Positions 52,701-59,605 of a stretch of 63,854 nt of DNA are shown here, one piece after another. Within the stretch, counting starts at the first letter, position 1, and every line of letters starts with the position of its first letter. The stretch lies in the NCBI GenBank assembly GCA_016191165.1, contig JACPPF010000086.1, forward strand, positions 1 through 63,854, given 5' to 3'. A program made the position numbers and the translations under genes. The stretch is from Planctomycetota bacterium (GTDB taxonomy: Bacteria > Planctomycetota > Planctomycetia > Gemmatales > Gemmataceae). The notes beneath the pieces are model-generated. The model was given only the letters and a program-made list of their open reading frames with translations. It did no database searches and was not told the origin of the DNA.

Positions 52701-53848
52701 TTGACCAGCGTGATTTGCCACGCGTCTCGATCGTGGATATCGGCGCCGTGGAGGTCAAACCGATCTTCCGCGTCGTCGGCGCAGGCCCCGGCGGCTCGTC
52801 GCGGGTGCGCATCTTCAATGCGATCTCTGGCCTGGAGATTTCCAGCTTCTACGTCTATAGCCCGCCGTTCGTCGGCGGCGTGCGCGTGGCCGTGGCGGAT
52901 GTGAACGGCGACGGTATCGACGACATCGTCACCGGGCACGGCACCAATACCTCCGGGCCCATCGTCAAGATCGTCGATGGCACCAGACTCACCGAGATCG
53001 ACGGCAATGGCCGAATCATGGACAGCGCCTTGCTCGGCAGCTTCTTCGCCTTCAGCAAGAGCTTCACCGGCGGCGTGACCGTGGCAGCGGGTGACTTCAA
53101 CAACGACGGTCTGGCCGATATCGTCGTCGGCTCGGGCACCGGGGCGGCGGCTCGCATCAAGGTCATCGACGCGACGCAGCTAAACAACGTTCAGCCCAAC
53201 GGCGTGATCGCTCCGGGCGCGGAGGTGGCAAGCTTCTTCGCCTTCGCGACCACCTTCACCGGCGGCGTGCGGGTCGCGGCGGGTGACATCGATGGGGACG
53301 GCACCCCCGATATCATCGCTGGGGCCGGCGCCGGCGCCCAGTCCCGCGTCAAGGTCATCGATGGCACGCAACTCGGCAACCTCACCCCCGGCGGGGTCAT
53401 CCATGAGGACGCGCTGCTCGCCAACTTCGTGGCCTTCAGCCCGTCATTCACCGGTGGCGTCACGGTCGCGGTTGGCGATGTCAACTTTGACGGCACGCTC
53501 GATGTCGTTGTCGGCGCCGGCCTCAACGGCGGCTCTCGCGTCCGCGTCATCGACGGCACCATGCTCAACAACCTCCAGCCCAACGGCCAAATTGCCAACG
53601 CCGCCGTCCTGACCTCCTTCTTCGCCTTCACCTCTGGCTGGACCGGTGAAGTCACCGTGGCGGCGGGCGATATCAACAACGACGGCCGCGCCGAGATCCT
53701 CGTCGGCCTGGGCAGCGGCGCCAAGCCGAAGATCCGCGTCTTCGACGGCGTGACCTTCGCCCAGATCGAAGAGGCCATCGTGTTCGACCCGACCTTCACG
53801 GGCGGCGTGTTCGTGGCGACGGCGGGGCTCGAACCGCTGATGACCTAA
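46751..53848 (+). CDS. giant Gly-rich beta-helix surface protein with FG-GAP repeats
   Basis: 2365 residues. Start at ATG 46751 (GGAGTG 9 bases upstream); the frame is open 54 codons further. The N-terminus has basic and hydrophobic residues followed by 'SLEMLEGRLAPAVFNITD', the planctomycete 'LExRLxP' export-type motif. Residues about 160-1515 are a PGRS-like array of roughly 40-50-residue units of the pattern 'GGDGGNGGNASGGGIWA..GDVTVDNSSSVNSN'; I count about two dozen 'GGGIW/GGGVW/GGGIY' cores, as in right-handed beta-helices. Two non-repeat inserts break it: about 539-650 and 1517-1733, the second with beta-propeller-like blades ('GLAFDPTSNTYYGILNEDFF'). Residues about 2040-2365 hold five FG-GAP/VCBS-type repeats ('VAVADVNGDGIDDIVTGHG'). 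Probably secreted and adhesive or structural. Ca2+ may bind the DxNxDG loops. Confidence 0.93.
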   Translation: MFISWARLMWKRMWNGARKAKMAPRWRPSLEMLEGRLAPAVFNITDFTDGLALNQLRGAISEANSNGDISNTFNLGVGTYGLTIGNTFGQENLNAQGDLDLTANGKTYIFNGVSTASTFIDAGAIDRVLQITGTGVTARFDSVTLQNGRAIDDGSDGAEGGFTDSRGGGILVTGSANLSFTNALVTNNIAVGFNGNNGASGSSPSDNANGGAPGTNAAGGGLYSVAGNITLTNSGFQNNTAQGGSGGNGGIGFTGSNPSNGGDGGEGGNAQGGGIRLGTGNVELHDNAYVNSNFAYGGNGGIGGNGGDSTSAYGGAGGLAGRGGSGGNAEGGGIWIADGDVLIDPSTINSNFAGGGNGGNGGNGGDAYGGTGAYGGAGGAGGTAGDGGDGGYASGGGVYVLLGNVTIDDASQANSNSANGGYGGFGGYGGNGVNGPTVSFVGGDGGNGGNGGNASGGGIWASEGDVTVDNSSTVNSNNARGGEAARGGDGGNGGFGGGNGGDGGDAGNASGGGIWVNSGAVRVDNGSQVNNNNAGGGAVVSITSLIGNVTDFEDADTPTFATVIAGRLVFTTPGYAHSHGGLTTITVEVHDPNPDTWTVVFTTDLDNSDEFNFDGLDITFTPQPVDQVRLTSDPDQNNTYHGWSPLLLQIGEAGARGNGGNGGFGSSSDGNGGTGGNGGNASGGGIWVNTGSVLVDNLSQVDNNSAAGNTAGDGGAGFFGTSLGGAGGSAAGGGIWISDGDVTINQSSSVNGNGASGGNGGAGNGGGFAPAQATSAPNPGQGGNARGGGIWAYGGMVTVDNSSTVNLNRASAGAGADGFDGGEGGDGGTGGNASGGGIWAELGDVTVDNSSSVDSNQAIAAQGGDGGYGGAGGDGGFGGNAEGGGIWASQGSVTINQFSSVNGNSAYGGDGGDGGDGGYGGNGGYGGNGGYASGGNVWASAGNVSFDNNSDGGEGAAFGGDGGDGGDGAYGGGNGGHGGFGGDAAGGNIFAFDGAVTLDNNSDGGIGAAIGGDGGEGGSGGYGGGDGGDGGNAGSAYGGGIWAYQGNVRVDNNSNVNSNFASAGSAGNGGFGGNGNYGGQAGHGGFGGNGGGAEGGGIWAYGGNVTIENGSSVNNNSAHAGSTAGFGGFGGFANGAGGIGGDGGEGGDGGSAYGGGIWAYEGDVTVAYGSSVDFNRARASAGGDGAEGGFGNSGASAGDGGAGGNGGNALGGGVWTRNGNVNLDYGSSIDGNLADGGDGGSGASGGSGNYGGGNGGFAGNGGFAQGGGIWALNGDVTVDNNSSVDNNQAAGGEGGRGGFGRYGGNGGDGGQGGYAQGGGIWADGGNVTVDNSSSVNSNEAAGGDGGAAADANSGGNGGQGGNGAFAQGGGVWAYNGDVTVQNSSSVNNNRAAGAEGGYGGNGGGNAITGGDGGDGGSGGDGQGGGIWAFNGEVSVVSSTVNNNGAYGGDANYAGDGANGSSYGGAAGNGGDGGNAEGGGIWINSGAVTLTASTVDNNAAQAGFGTDGGNGNANAFGSTGGILYMVEDGNFSGLFTLDTTTGAGNNIGESGTDSSTDGLTETDDPSVLIGSQYDPIVRINADGSGSTSTGGNQGAEGLAFDPTSNTYYGILNEDFFTFDPVTGNRLATLAGSPDDVEGLAYGGPDTIYGLTSNAETDGDLYRYTISTDTWELIANTGIEFSSAGLAYDPVSDILYAKGSQDTNLYQINPATAEATLVGDTGVSGGGGLAFVAGEPVGNGGNGGSALGGGVYSGNGGATVTVYNSTVSNNYVQGNDGGNAGTGGTTGGTPTAGNGGDSLGGGIYTDGGTLRLFNSTVSGNDADYGGNPGASSPSVNAASSAPNGAVGVSQGGGIFAGGGNVTLRNVTIADNTAADEGGGLFNAYGGNLSLFNTIIGDNDSFNTDEDDFSNQGAFAATPLNNLIETPDGHTIANNVNGNIVGFDPVLGPLQDNGGQTLTHLPGFSSPAIDHGNNAQATGPNGQFMNLDQRDLPRVSIVDIGAVEVKPIFRVVGAGPGGSSRVRIFNAISGLEISSFYVYSPPFVGGVRVAVADVNGDGIDDIVTGHGTNTSGPIVKIVDGTRLTEIDGNGRIMDSALLGSFFAFSKSFTGGVTVAAGDFNNDGLADIVVGSGTGAAARIKVIDATQLNNVQPNGVIAPGAEVASFFAFATTFTGGVRVAAGDIDGDGTPDIIAGAGAGAQSRVKVIDGTQLGNLTPGGVIHEDALLANFVAFSPSFTGGVTVAVGDVNFDGTLDVVVGAGLNGGSRVRVIDGTMLNNLQPNGQIANAAVLTSFFAFTSGWTGEVTVAAGDINNDGRAEILVGLGSGAKPKIRVFDGVTFAQIEEAIVFDPTFTGGVFVATAGLEPLMT

Positions 53849-53885
53849 TCCCGACGGTTGCGATTCCCGCTCCGTTGTGATACCT

Positions 53886-53937
53886 CCGAGCCTGAAGCGT
53901 CAGCGAAGAAAGCAAATCGCTCACGATTCAGGCTCGG
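53886..53937. repeat. palindromic repeat (GGGCCTGAGCGCCAGCGA-related)
   Basis: CCGAGCCTGAA (53886-53896) pairs with TTCAGGCTCGG (53927-53937); the interior CGTCAGCGAAGAAAGC resembles the perfect element at 60466-60522. Confidence 0.7.
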
Positions 53938-53972
53938 ACCTTGCGCGTCCACCACGTTTTAAGGAGCCCAGG

Positions 53973-54893
53973 ATGGCCGAGGCGCTGGTCTTTCTGCATG
54001 GAAACCTCGTTCCCGCCTCCCAGGCGCACCTGGCGATCTTCGATGCCGGCGTCGTCCTCGGCGCGACCGTCACCGAGATGACGCGCACGTTTCACCATCG
54101 CCCCTGGCGGTTGCAGGATCATCTCGATCGGCTCTTCCGTTCGCTTCGATATACCCGCATGGACATCGGCATGTCGCGGGAACAACTCGCCGGAATCTCC
54201 GAGGAGATCGTCGCCAACAATGCCCAGTGCATCGGCCCCGACGACGATCTGGGCCTGATCCATTTCGTGACGGCGGGTGAGATTGCCGCGTATGGCGGCG
54301 GCAGCGGGCGCACGGCGCGGACGACGCCGACCGTGTGCGTCCACACGTTTCCGCTGGCGTTTGAGATTTGGGCCAGGAAGATGCGGGAAGGCGCGCACGT
54401 GGTCACGCCGTCGATCCGCCACGTGCCCCCGCAATGCTTTGATCCGAAGATGAAGTACCGCAGTCGCATGCACTACTTCCTCGCCGATCAGGAGGCGCGC
54501 CTCGTCGATCCCGACGCCTCGGCGCTGCTCCTGGATTTGGATGGCAACATCACGGAGACGAGCGCGGCCAACTTCATGATCGTCGAGAAAGGAACGCTCG
54601 TTTCCCCAACGACGGTCAACACCCTGCCGGGCATTAGCCGGGCAATGGTGATCGAACTGGCGCACAAGCTTGGGATTGCGTTCGTGGAGCGGGACCTGCA
54701 GGTATACAACGTGATGAACGCCGAGGAGGCCTTTCTCACCTCGACGCCGTACTGCATGATGCCGGTGACCAGGATCAACGGCGTCCCGATTGGGACAGGC
54801 GCGCCGGGTCCGGTGTTTCGGCGCTTGTTGGCGGCATGGAGCGAGGCGGTGGGATTGGACATTGCCCAGCAGATTCAGAGGGCCAGCGCTTAG
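53973..54893 (+). CDS. class IV aminotransferase (branched-chain aminotransferase-like)
   Basis: 306 residues. Fold-type IV PLP enzyme. 'FLHGNLVPASQAHLAIFDAG' at the N-terminus, R48-region 'RLQDHLDRLFRSLRY', PLP Lys K161 in 'PKMKYRSRMHYFLADQEA', 'LLLDLDGNITETSAANFMIV' (phosphate loop and Thr), 'TLPGISRAMVIELAHKLGI', and 'EEAFLTSTPYCMMPVTRING'. It could be IlvE, D-amino acid transaminase or 4-amino-4-deoxychorismate lyase; the sequence alone does not decide. Start is fixed by AAGGAGCCC before ATG 53973, since the upstream open frame is the palindromic repeat. Confidence 0.92.
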   Translation: MAEALVFLHGNLVPASQAHLAIFDAGVVLGATVTEMTRTFHHRPWRLQDHLDRLFRSLRYTRMDIGMSREQLAGISEEIVANNAQCIGPDDDLGLIHFVTAGEIAAYGGGSGRTARTTPTVCVHTFPLAFEIWARKMREGAHVVTPSIRHVPPQCFDPKMKYRSRMHYFLADQEARLVDPDASALLLDLDGNITETSAANFMIVEKGTLVSPTTVNTLPGISRAMVIELAHKLGIAFVERDLQVYNVMNAEEAFLTSTPYCMMPVTRINGVPIGTGAPGPVFRRLLAAWSEAVGLDIAQQIQRASA

Positions 54894-54933
54894 CCGCGAC
54901 TCGAAGAGGAGCGCGGGCGATCCGTCCGGGAAA

Positions 54934-56007
54934 TCACTTTTTCCGCGTCAGCTTCCAGACATCGCTTTGCATGTTGTTGCCGGCGACCATCCACAGCGCG
55001 CCGTCGTGGACGAAGACGCTGGCGGCGTGGCGTGGGCGCCAGGGCGTCTTGGGTACTTCATGCCAGGTGACGCCGTCGGCGGAATGCCAGACGTCGTTGC
55101 GATTGCCCTGGTAGTATCCTTCCATGACCCAGAGGCGATTGTCGAAGACGGCAACTTCGTGATACTGCCGGGGCGCCCACGGTGCCTTTTCGAGATGGCG
55201 GGTCCAAGCGATGCCGTCGGCGGAGTTCCAGACGTCGCTATAGAATTTGCGCGTGGGATTTTTGGCGGTGTCGTAGGTGCCGCCGCCGAGGATCCAGATG
55301 CGGCCGTTGAAGACGGCGCCGCCGCCGATCATGCCGCGCTGGGGCCAAAACGGTTCCTTGGGTTTCACCTCGGTCCAATTGACGCCGTCGGTGGAGTTCC
55401 AGACGTCGCGATAAAAGATTTCCTTGTGCTGGGCGAATTGAGGCACCGTTTGACCGCCGATCACCCAGATTTTGCCGTCATGGGCCACGGTGTAGTGCAG
55501 GGCGCGCGGCCCCCAGGGAACGGGTTTTCCTGCGTTGACGTGGTTCCATTTTTTACCGTCGGTGGAGTTCCAGACGTCGGCCATGTAATGTCCCTGGTTG
55601 ACGTCCCCGCCGACGATCCACATTTTGCCTTGATGGACGACATAGCCGGCGGTATGCCTGCCTTCCCAGTCCCTGGCGGGGTTGAACTTGCGGTCGAGAT
55701 AGGTGTTGGGCTTGTCGAGACGCCAGGCCTTGCCGTCGGCGGAACTCCAGACCTCGTTGTTGCAGATCCGGGGGAAATGTTTTCTATCGCCGGGGTTCCA
55801 ACCGCCCAGCAACCACATTCGACCCTGAAAGGTCAGCGCGCCTGCGCCATCGCGTGGAGCGAACGGCGCCTTGGCCGTCACCTGCTGCCAGACGTAGATA
55901 GGCGGGGCCTTCGGCGTCTGTGCCCGGCAATCCTCGGCGGCGTCAACGCCGAAGAGTGCCGCGACCAGCGTCAAAGCCAGAAAGCTGCGTGCAAAAGATT
56001 GGTCCAT
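54934..56007 (-). CDS. exported Kelch-repeat protein
   Basis: 357 residues. Signal peptide 'SFLALTLVAALFGVDAAEDC'. Six Kelch-like blades of about 50 residues follow, each with a Gly-Gly and a conserved 'DVWNSTDGVNWTEV' element ('MWLLGGWNPGDRK', 'MWIVGGDVNQGHYM', 'IWVIGGQTVPQF', 'IWILGGGTYDTAK', 'LWVMEGYYQGNR', 'LWMVAGNNMQSDVW'). This should form one six-bladed propeller outside the cytoplasm, as a binding module; catalytic residues of galactose oxidase are not seen. Convergent-to-none: it is followed on the same strand only by distant genes. Confidence 0.92.
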   Translation of the reverse strand: MDQSFARSFLALTLVAALFGVDAAEDCRAQTPKAPPIYVWQQVTAKAPFAPRDGAGALTFQGRMWLLGGWNPGDRKHFPRICNNEVWSSADGKAWRLDKPNTYLDRKFNPARDWEGRHTAGYVVHQGKMWIVGGDVNQGHYMADVWNSTDGKKWNHVNAGKPVPWGPRALHYTVAHDGKIWVIGGQTVPQFAQHKEIFYRDVWNSTDGVNWTEVKPKEPFWPQRGMIGGGAVFNGRIWILGGGTYDTAKNPTRKFYSDVWNSADGIAWTRHLEKAPWAPRQYHEVAVFDNRLWVMEGYYQGNRNDVWHSADGVTWHEVPKTPWRPRHAASVFVHDGALWMVAGNNMQSDVWKLTRKK

Positions 56008-56032
56008 GATTCCGGCTCGGCCGTTGGGGGCA

Positions 56033-56569
56033 TTACGCCTTCTTTTTTTTCTTCGCTCCGCTGATCAACTTGATCGTGGTCATGATGGTTTGTCCGTCTT
56101 TCGATTTCTTGGCCTTTTTCGTGTCATACTTCTTGGCAAGGTCGCGCAATGGCTTGAGGGCATCGCGGGCTTCGGGCCCGAACTGACCAAGTGCGACCAC
56201 GCTCGCCATCTTCACATCCATCGACGAATCCTTGGTTAGCCGCTCGATCAGGAGGGGAACGACCTTGTCGGCCTTCGGATGAATGTCGCCCAGCGCCCGC
56301 GCCGCGGCTGCGCGGACTCGGGCGTCGATGTCCTTTTGCAGGGTTTTCAGCAACGGCTCGATGGCGACCTCCACGTCGTTGGCGTTGATGCCGCCGCGCT
56401 TGCCCAGCATCTGGGCGGCCGTGGCGCGATCGGCCGCTGACTTCGAGGTTTTTAGTTGCTTCAGATACTTTGGCACGTCCTCGCGCTTCGGTACGCCGAG
56501 CCCGCCCGCAAGCACCAGGCTGAAGCTTACCAGGAGCATACCCAGGCCGAACGCTTGTGCGAGTTTCAT
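56033..56569 (-). CDS. exported HEAT-repeat protein
   Basis: 178 residues. Signal peptide 'MKLAQAFGLGMLLVSFSLVL' and about three HEAT/PBS-lyase-like repeats: 'AADRATAAQMLGKRGGINAN', 'DARVRAAAARALGDIHPKAD', 'SMDVKMASVVALGQFGPEAR'. The C-terminus is Lys-rich ('GAKKKKKA'). Such exported HEAT proteins are common in planctomycetes and probably mediate protein contacts. GGGGAAAACG precedes the ATG at 56569, chosen over an upstream in-frame start because the signal peptide begins here. The Kelch gene starts 26 bases downstream on the same strand, so the two are probably one transcription unit. Confidence 0.9.
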   Translation of the reverse strand: MKLAQAFGLGMLLVSFSLVLAGGLGVPKREDVPKYLKQLKTSKSAADRATAAQMLGKRGGINANDVEVAIEPLLKTLQKDIDARVRAAAARALGDIHPKADKVVPLLIERLTKDSSMDVKMASVVALGQFGPEARDALKPLRDLAKKYDTKKAKKSKDGQTIMTTIKLISGAKKKKKA

Positions 56570-56716
56570 GTCGTTTTCCCCTGAAGCAAGAGAGATTTGA
56601 TGTTGCTTGTGAGACCGCTCGATAACGAAAAGGTTCCCTGAAATCAATGTAGCCGATTTCGTTGCGCCCGGCCTGATGCGCTACGAAATGCAGGCACCAA
56701 AACCGCCAGAGGCAAC

Positions 56717-56749
56717 AAAAAAAGCCGTGAGGCGTTCCCCCACGGCTTT
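56717..56749 (-). terminator. intrinsic terminator of rplU
   Basis: On the minus strand AGCCGTG pairs with CACGGCT around GGGGAACGCCT, followed directly by a run of seven T. It lies about 20 bases downstream of the rplU stop codon. Confidence 0.9.
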
Positions 56750-56769
56750 GGACTGCGCAGCGGGACGGG

Positions 56770-57084
56770 TCAGCTCGGCCTTACAATCTGGTTAATCTTG
56801 ACCGAGGTATACGGCTGACGATGCCCGCGGAATCGGCGTTGGTTCTTGCGGCGTTTGAAATGCTGGACATAAGTCTTCGTCGACGGGAAATCGACGACCT
56901 CCCCGACAATCCGCGCGCCGCTAACGGTCGGCTGGCCGATCTTCACGTCCGCGTCTTGCTGGAGGAAAAGAACGCGGCCAAACTCGATGCTGGCGCCAAG
57001 TTGCACATCGCGAAAGTCGACCTTCACGACATCACCTTCTTGAACGCGATATTGGCGGGAACCATCTTCAAAAACGGCGTACAT
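56770..57084 (-). CDS. rplU: 50S ribosomal protein L21
   Basis: 104 residues, the normal length. 'MYAVFEDGSRQYRVQEGDVV' at the start, 'VGEVVDFPSTKTYVQHFKRR', and the RNA-binding 'RKNQRRFRGHRQPYTSVKIN'. Binds 23S rRNA in the large subunit. Start at ATG 57084 (AAGGAAG upstream) rather than the in-frame ATG at 57102. It is normally followed by rpmA (L27); here an intrinsic terminator follows at once and L27 is absent. Confidence 0.97.
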   Translation of the reverse strand: MYAVFEDGSRQYRVQEGDVVKVDFRDVQLGASIEFGRVLFLQQDADVKIGQPTVSGARIVGEVVDFPSTKTYVQHFKRRKNQRRFRGHRQPYTSVKINQIVRPS

Positions 57085-57285
57085 GGAAACGACTTCCTTC
57101 ATCTGGCGGTGAAAAAACGTCTCGGATCGAACAGCTACTATAGGAATCGTCCGGATCGGCGTCCACGTGGTTTGGCGTCAAGGTTTGGTGTCGCCGCTGT
57201 GTGACTGGCTGAAAAGTAGCTGAAATCGCGAGAACTGAGGTGGCGCACAACAGGTTTTCACGAGTTAAGGACAACCAGCGAAAAA

Positions 57286-57646
57286 GCTCCCGATCTCGTT
57301 CCCAGGCTTTGCCCGCCGAACGCGAAATCGCTTTCGCGGGCCGGACGCGAGGCAGAGCCTCGCGGGTAGGGCGTTCCCAGGCGGAGCCTGGGAACGAGGA
57401 AAAAAAAGCTCCCGATCTCGTTCCCAGGCTTTGCTCGCCGACCGCGAAATCGCTTTCGCGGGCTGGACGCGAGGCAGAGCCTCGCGGGTAGTGCGTTCCC
57501 AGGCGGAGCCTGGGAACGAGGAAAAAAAAGCTCCCGATCTCGTTCCCAGGCTTTGCTCGCCGACCGCGAAATCGCTTTCGCGGGCTGGACGCGAGGCAGA
57601 GCCTCGCGGGTAATGCGTTCCCAGGCGGAGCCTGGGAACGAGGAAA
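57286..57646. repeat. 122-bp tandem repeat, three copies
   Basis: Three near-identical units beginning GCTCCCGATCTCGTTCCCAG at 57286, 57408 and 57530. Each carries GCGAGGCAGAGCCTCGCGGG and CCCAGGCGGAGCCTGGGAAC, two palindromic motifs, and poly-A at the junction. The motifs are shared with the 57-bp repeat at 4187-4357. It fills the space between rplU and the acyltransferase gene. No array proteins or spacers: not a CRISPR. Confidence 0.95.
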
Positions 57647-57677
57647 AACCTAACCGGATGGACGCGGAGTTGACGGG

Positions 57678-58604
57678 TCAAGCGGCTGCCGATTTCGCGA
57701 CGGGCGGGCGGTACTTCCAGCGCTGATGTAGCCAGAGATATTGGCGCGGATCAAAGCGGATCAGCTTTTCGACGGCGTGTGTCATGCGTTGGGTGATTGC
57801 GAAGACGGGATCGGGATGCTTGGCGTAGTCATCCGGGTCGATGATGTCGGTGGTCCGGACGGTGTATTTCAGGGGTTTGCCGAGACTCTGGGCGCCGCCG
57901 ACGAGCACCAGGGCCCGGGTTCGCCGCGCCAAATAGGCGATCACCTTGTGCGTGGAGGCCGGCCGACCGAAGAAATCGACGAACAGCCCCCGGTGCCCGG
58001 CGGACTGGTCGGCTAACGTACATAAGGTTCCGCCCGCCGCCAGAATTTCACGCATGCGGGCCAGGTCGCCATGTTTGGACAGGACCTTGTGGCCCAGGCA
58101 TTCCCGGAATCGGGTCATCATGTCATCGAGAAAAGGGTTGTCCATCGGCCGGGCGACGATGTGGGCGATCTTGCCATAGAAGCGCAGGATGAACGCGGTC
58201 AGCTCCCAGTTTCCGTAATGGGCGGTGGTGATCAGGATCGGCCGACCTGAGTCGAGAGCCTGACGAAGCTCGGGCGAAAAGGTTTCGACGAGCTCTTCGC
58301 GCCAGCGCCGCGAGCCCATGCGACGCGGGATCAGTAACAGCTCCAGCAACATGATGCCAAAATGTTGATAAACGCCGGCCGTCAACTGGTGAAGCTGTTC
58401 TTCGGTGTAGACGCCGGGGAAGGACTGGCGCAGGTTTTCGAGCGCGACCTGGCGATGGCGGTGGTCCACCGCGCATGCAATCGAGGCGAGGACGCGAATA
58501 AGCCAAAGCGCCGCCTCCAGCGGCATGGCCAGCAAGATGCAGCCGACCAGGCGGAGGACGACATAGAGACCGTAATCCAACCACCAGCGCCGTTGCTTTG
58601 GCAT
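57678..58604 (-). CDS. LpxL/HtrB-family lysophospholipid acyltransferase
   Basis: 308 residues. N-terminal hydrophobic helix (about 11-42), then the acyltransferase catalytic H129-x4-E134 in 'ITTAHYGNWELTAF', 'LADQSAGHRGLFVDFFGRPA' (glycine-rich substrate region) and 'ALVLVGGAQSLG'. LpxL/LpxM-type enzymes add secondary acyl chains to lipid A precursors at the inner membrane. It follows the DUF374 acyltransferase gene with a 25-base gap, so the pair probably forms a lipid A (or analogous glycolipid) acylation operon, which bears on whether planctomycetes make LPS. Confidence 0.92.
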   Translation of the reverse strand: MPKQRRWWLDYGLYVVLRLVGCILLAMPLEAALWLIRVLASIACAVDHRHRQVALENLRQSFPGVYTEEQLHQLTAGVYQHFGIMLLELLLIPRRMGSRRWREELVETFSPELRQALDSGRPILITTAHYGNWELTAFILRFYGKIAHIVARPMDNPFLDDMMTRFRECLGHKVLSKHGDLARMREILAAGGTLCTLADQSAGHRGLFVDFFGRPASTHKVIAYLARRTRALVLVGGAQSLGKPLKYTVRTTDIIDPDDYAKHPDPVFAITQRMTHAVEKLIRFDPRQYLWLHQRWKYRPPVAKSAAA

Positions 58605-58629
58605 CGCGATTCCTTTCCGAGAGGTGGTT

Positions 58630-59358
58630 TCAAGCAGCCAGGCTTGGTGCGGGCCAGACAGCGCGAGGGGTTTTGCCTTGCACCCAGGCTTCCGCCACGT
58701 CGGTGGCCGTCAGCATGTCGCGCTCCAGTTCTTGTCGGCACTCTTCCATGCCTTTTTTGCCGAGACCTTGAGGAACGCGAAGGATCGGACCGCCGACCAC
58801 GCGCAAAGAAGAAAACGGCAGCGGAATCACCGTCCGATCCCAGCTGTTGACGCGGCAGGCGCGCCCGAAGGCGATCCCCAGCGGCACAATCGGCATCTGG
58901 GTCCAGCTGGCCAAATAGATCAAACCGCGTTTGACCTCCCGGCGCGGCCCGCGCGGTCCGTCGGGGGCGACGATCACGTGCGATTGTCGATTCAACTGCA
59001 AGATCTGATGGACCGCGTCCAGGCCGCCATGCGACGAGGAACCCCGCACGGTTTGTAATTCGCTGCCCCGACATAACTGCGAAAGCAATTCGCCATCCGC
59101 GCTTTGGCTTACCAGCGCCGTGACCGGGGCAACCGAGTTGAAGGCCGGCACGGCGAAGAGGTTTTCATGAAAAAGCGCGTAGATAAACCGCTCTTGAAGC
59201 GTCGGATCGCGCGGGTCGGTGTGCTGGCCCATGGCGTCGATGTCGCTCCGCAGGGTACGGGCCCAGAAACGCAGCACCGGAATCCCCACGCGCGCAGCCA
59301 GCCTGATCATCCAGGGTTTCCGCAATTTCACGTCCTGCTCCTTTTGCCAGCGATCCAT
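58630..59358 (-). CDS. DUF374 lysophospholipid acyltransferase-family protein
   Basis: 242 residues. DUF374 signature: 'IYALFHENLFAVPAFNS' (the His-x4 motif context), 'ALVSQSADGELLSQLCRGSE', 'QTVRGSSSHGGLDAVHQI', 'HVIVAPDGPRGPRREVKRGL'. Members are related to glycerolipid acyltransferases and act in lipid A or glycolipid modification at the inner membrane. No clear membrane helix, but an amphipathic N-terminus. First gene of a two-gene operon with the LpxL-like acyltransferase. Confidence 0.92.
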   Translation of the reverse strand: MDRWQKEQDVKLRKPWMIRLAARVGIPVLRFWARTLRSDIDAMGQHTDPRDPTLQERFIYALFHENLFAVPAFNSVAPVTALVSQSADGELLSQLCRGSELQTVRGSSSHGGLDAVHQILQLNRQSHVIVAPDGPRGPRREVKRGLIYLASWTQMPIVPLGIAFGRACRVNSWDRTVIPLPFSSLRVVGGPILRVPQGLGKKGMEECRQELERDMLTATDVAEAWVQGKTPRAVWPAPSLAA

Positions 59359-59491
59359 CTCATGGTCCAGCGCGGGAAACGATTCGTGAGCTTGCGAAAA
59401 ACCGCCAACTTTGTCAAGCGCGGATTGTCTTCACGCAACGACGTAACGCCGTCCTGGCTGCAACCACAGCCCGGTTTTCGCTGTTGTCCTC

Positions 59492-59519
59492 TGGACGAAA
59501 ACAGGTTCCCTTGCATAAT
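59492..59519 (+). promoter_or_regulatory. candidate promoter of rplC
   Basis: TGGACG (59492-59497) and CATAAT (59514-59519) spaced by 16 bases, 87 bases upstream of the rplC start. The region is AT-richer than its surroundings. No other gene could use it on this strand. Confidence 0.4.
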
Positions 59520-59605
59520 ATCTTTTCCCCTTCGGCAGACGCGGGGCAGAGGATACCGTCAAAAAAAACCCGGCCTGGCGAATCGTCGGGGCCAGAGGAA
59601 TGAAT

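Noticed and set aside
57286-57646. CRISPR array
   Set aside because: Three contiguous 122-bp units without unique spacers and no cas genes.
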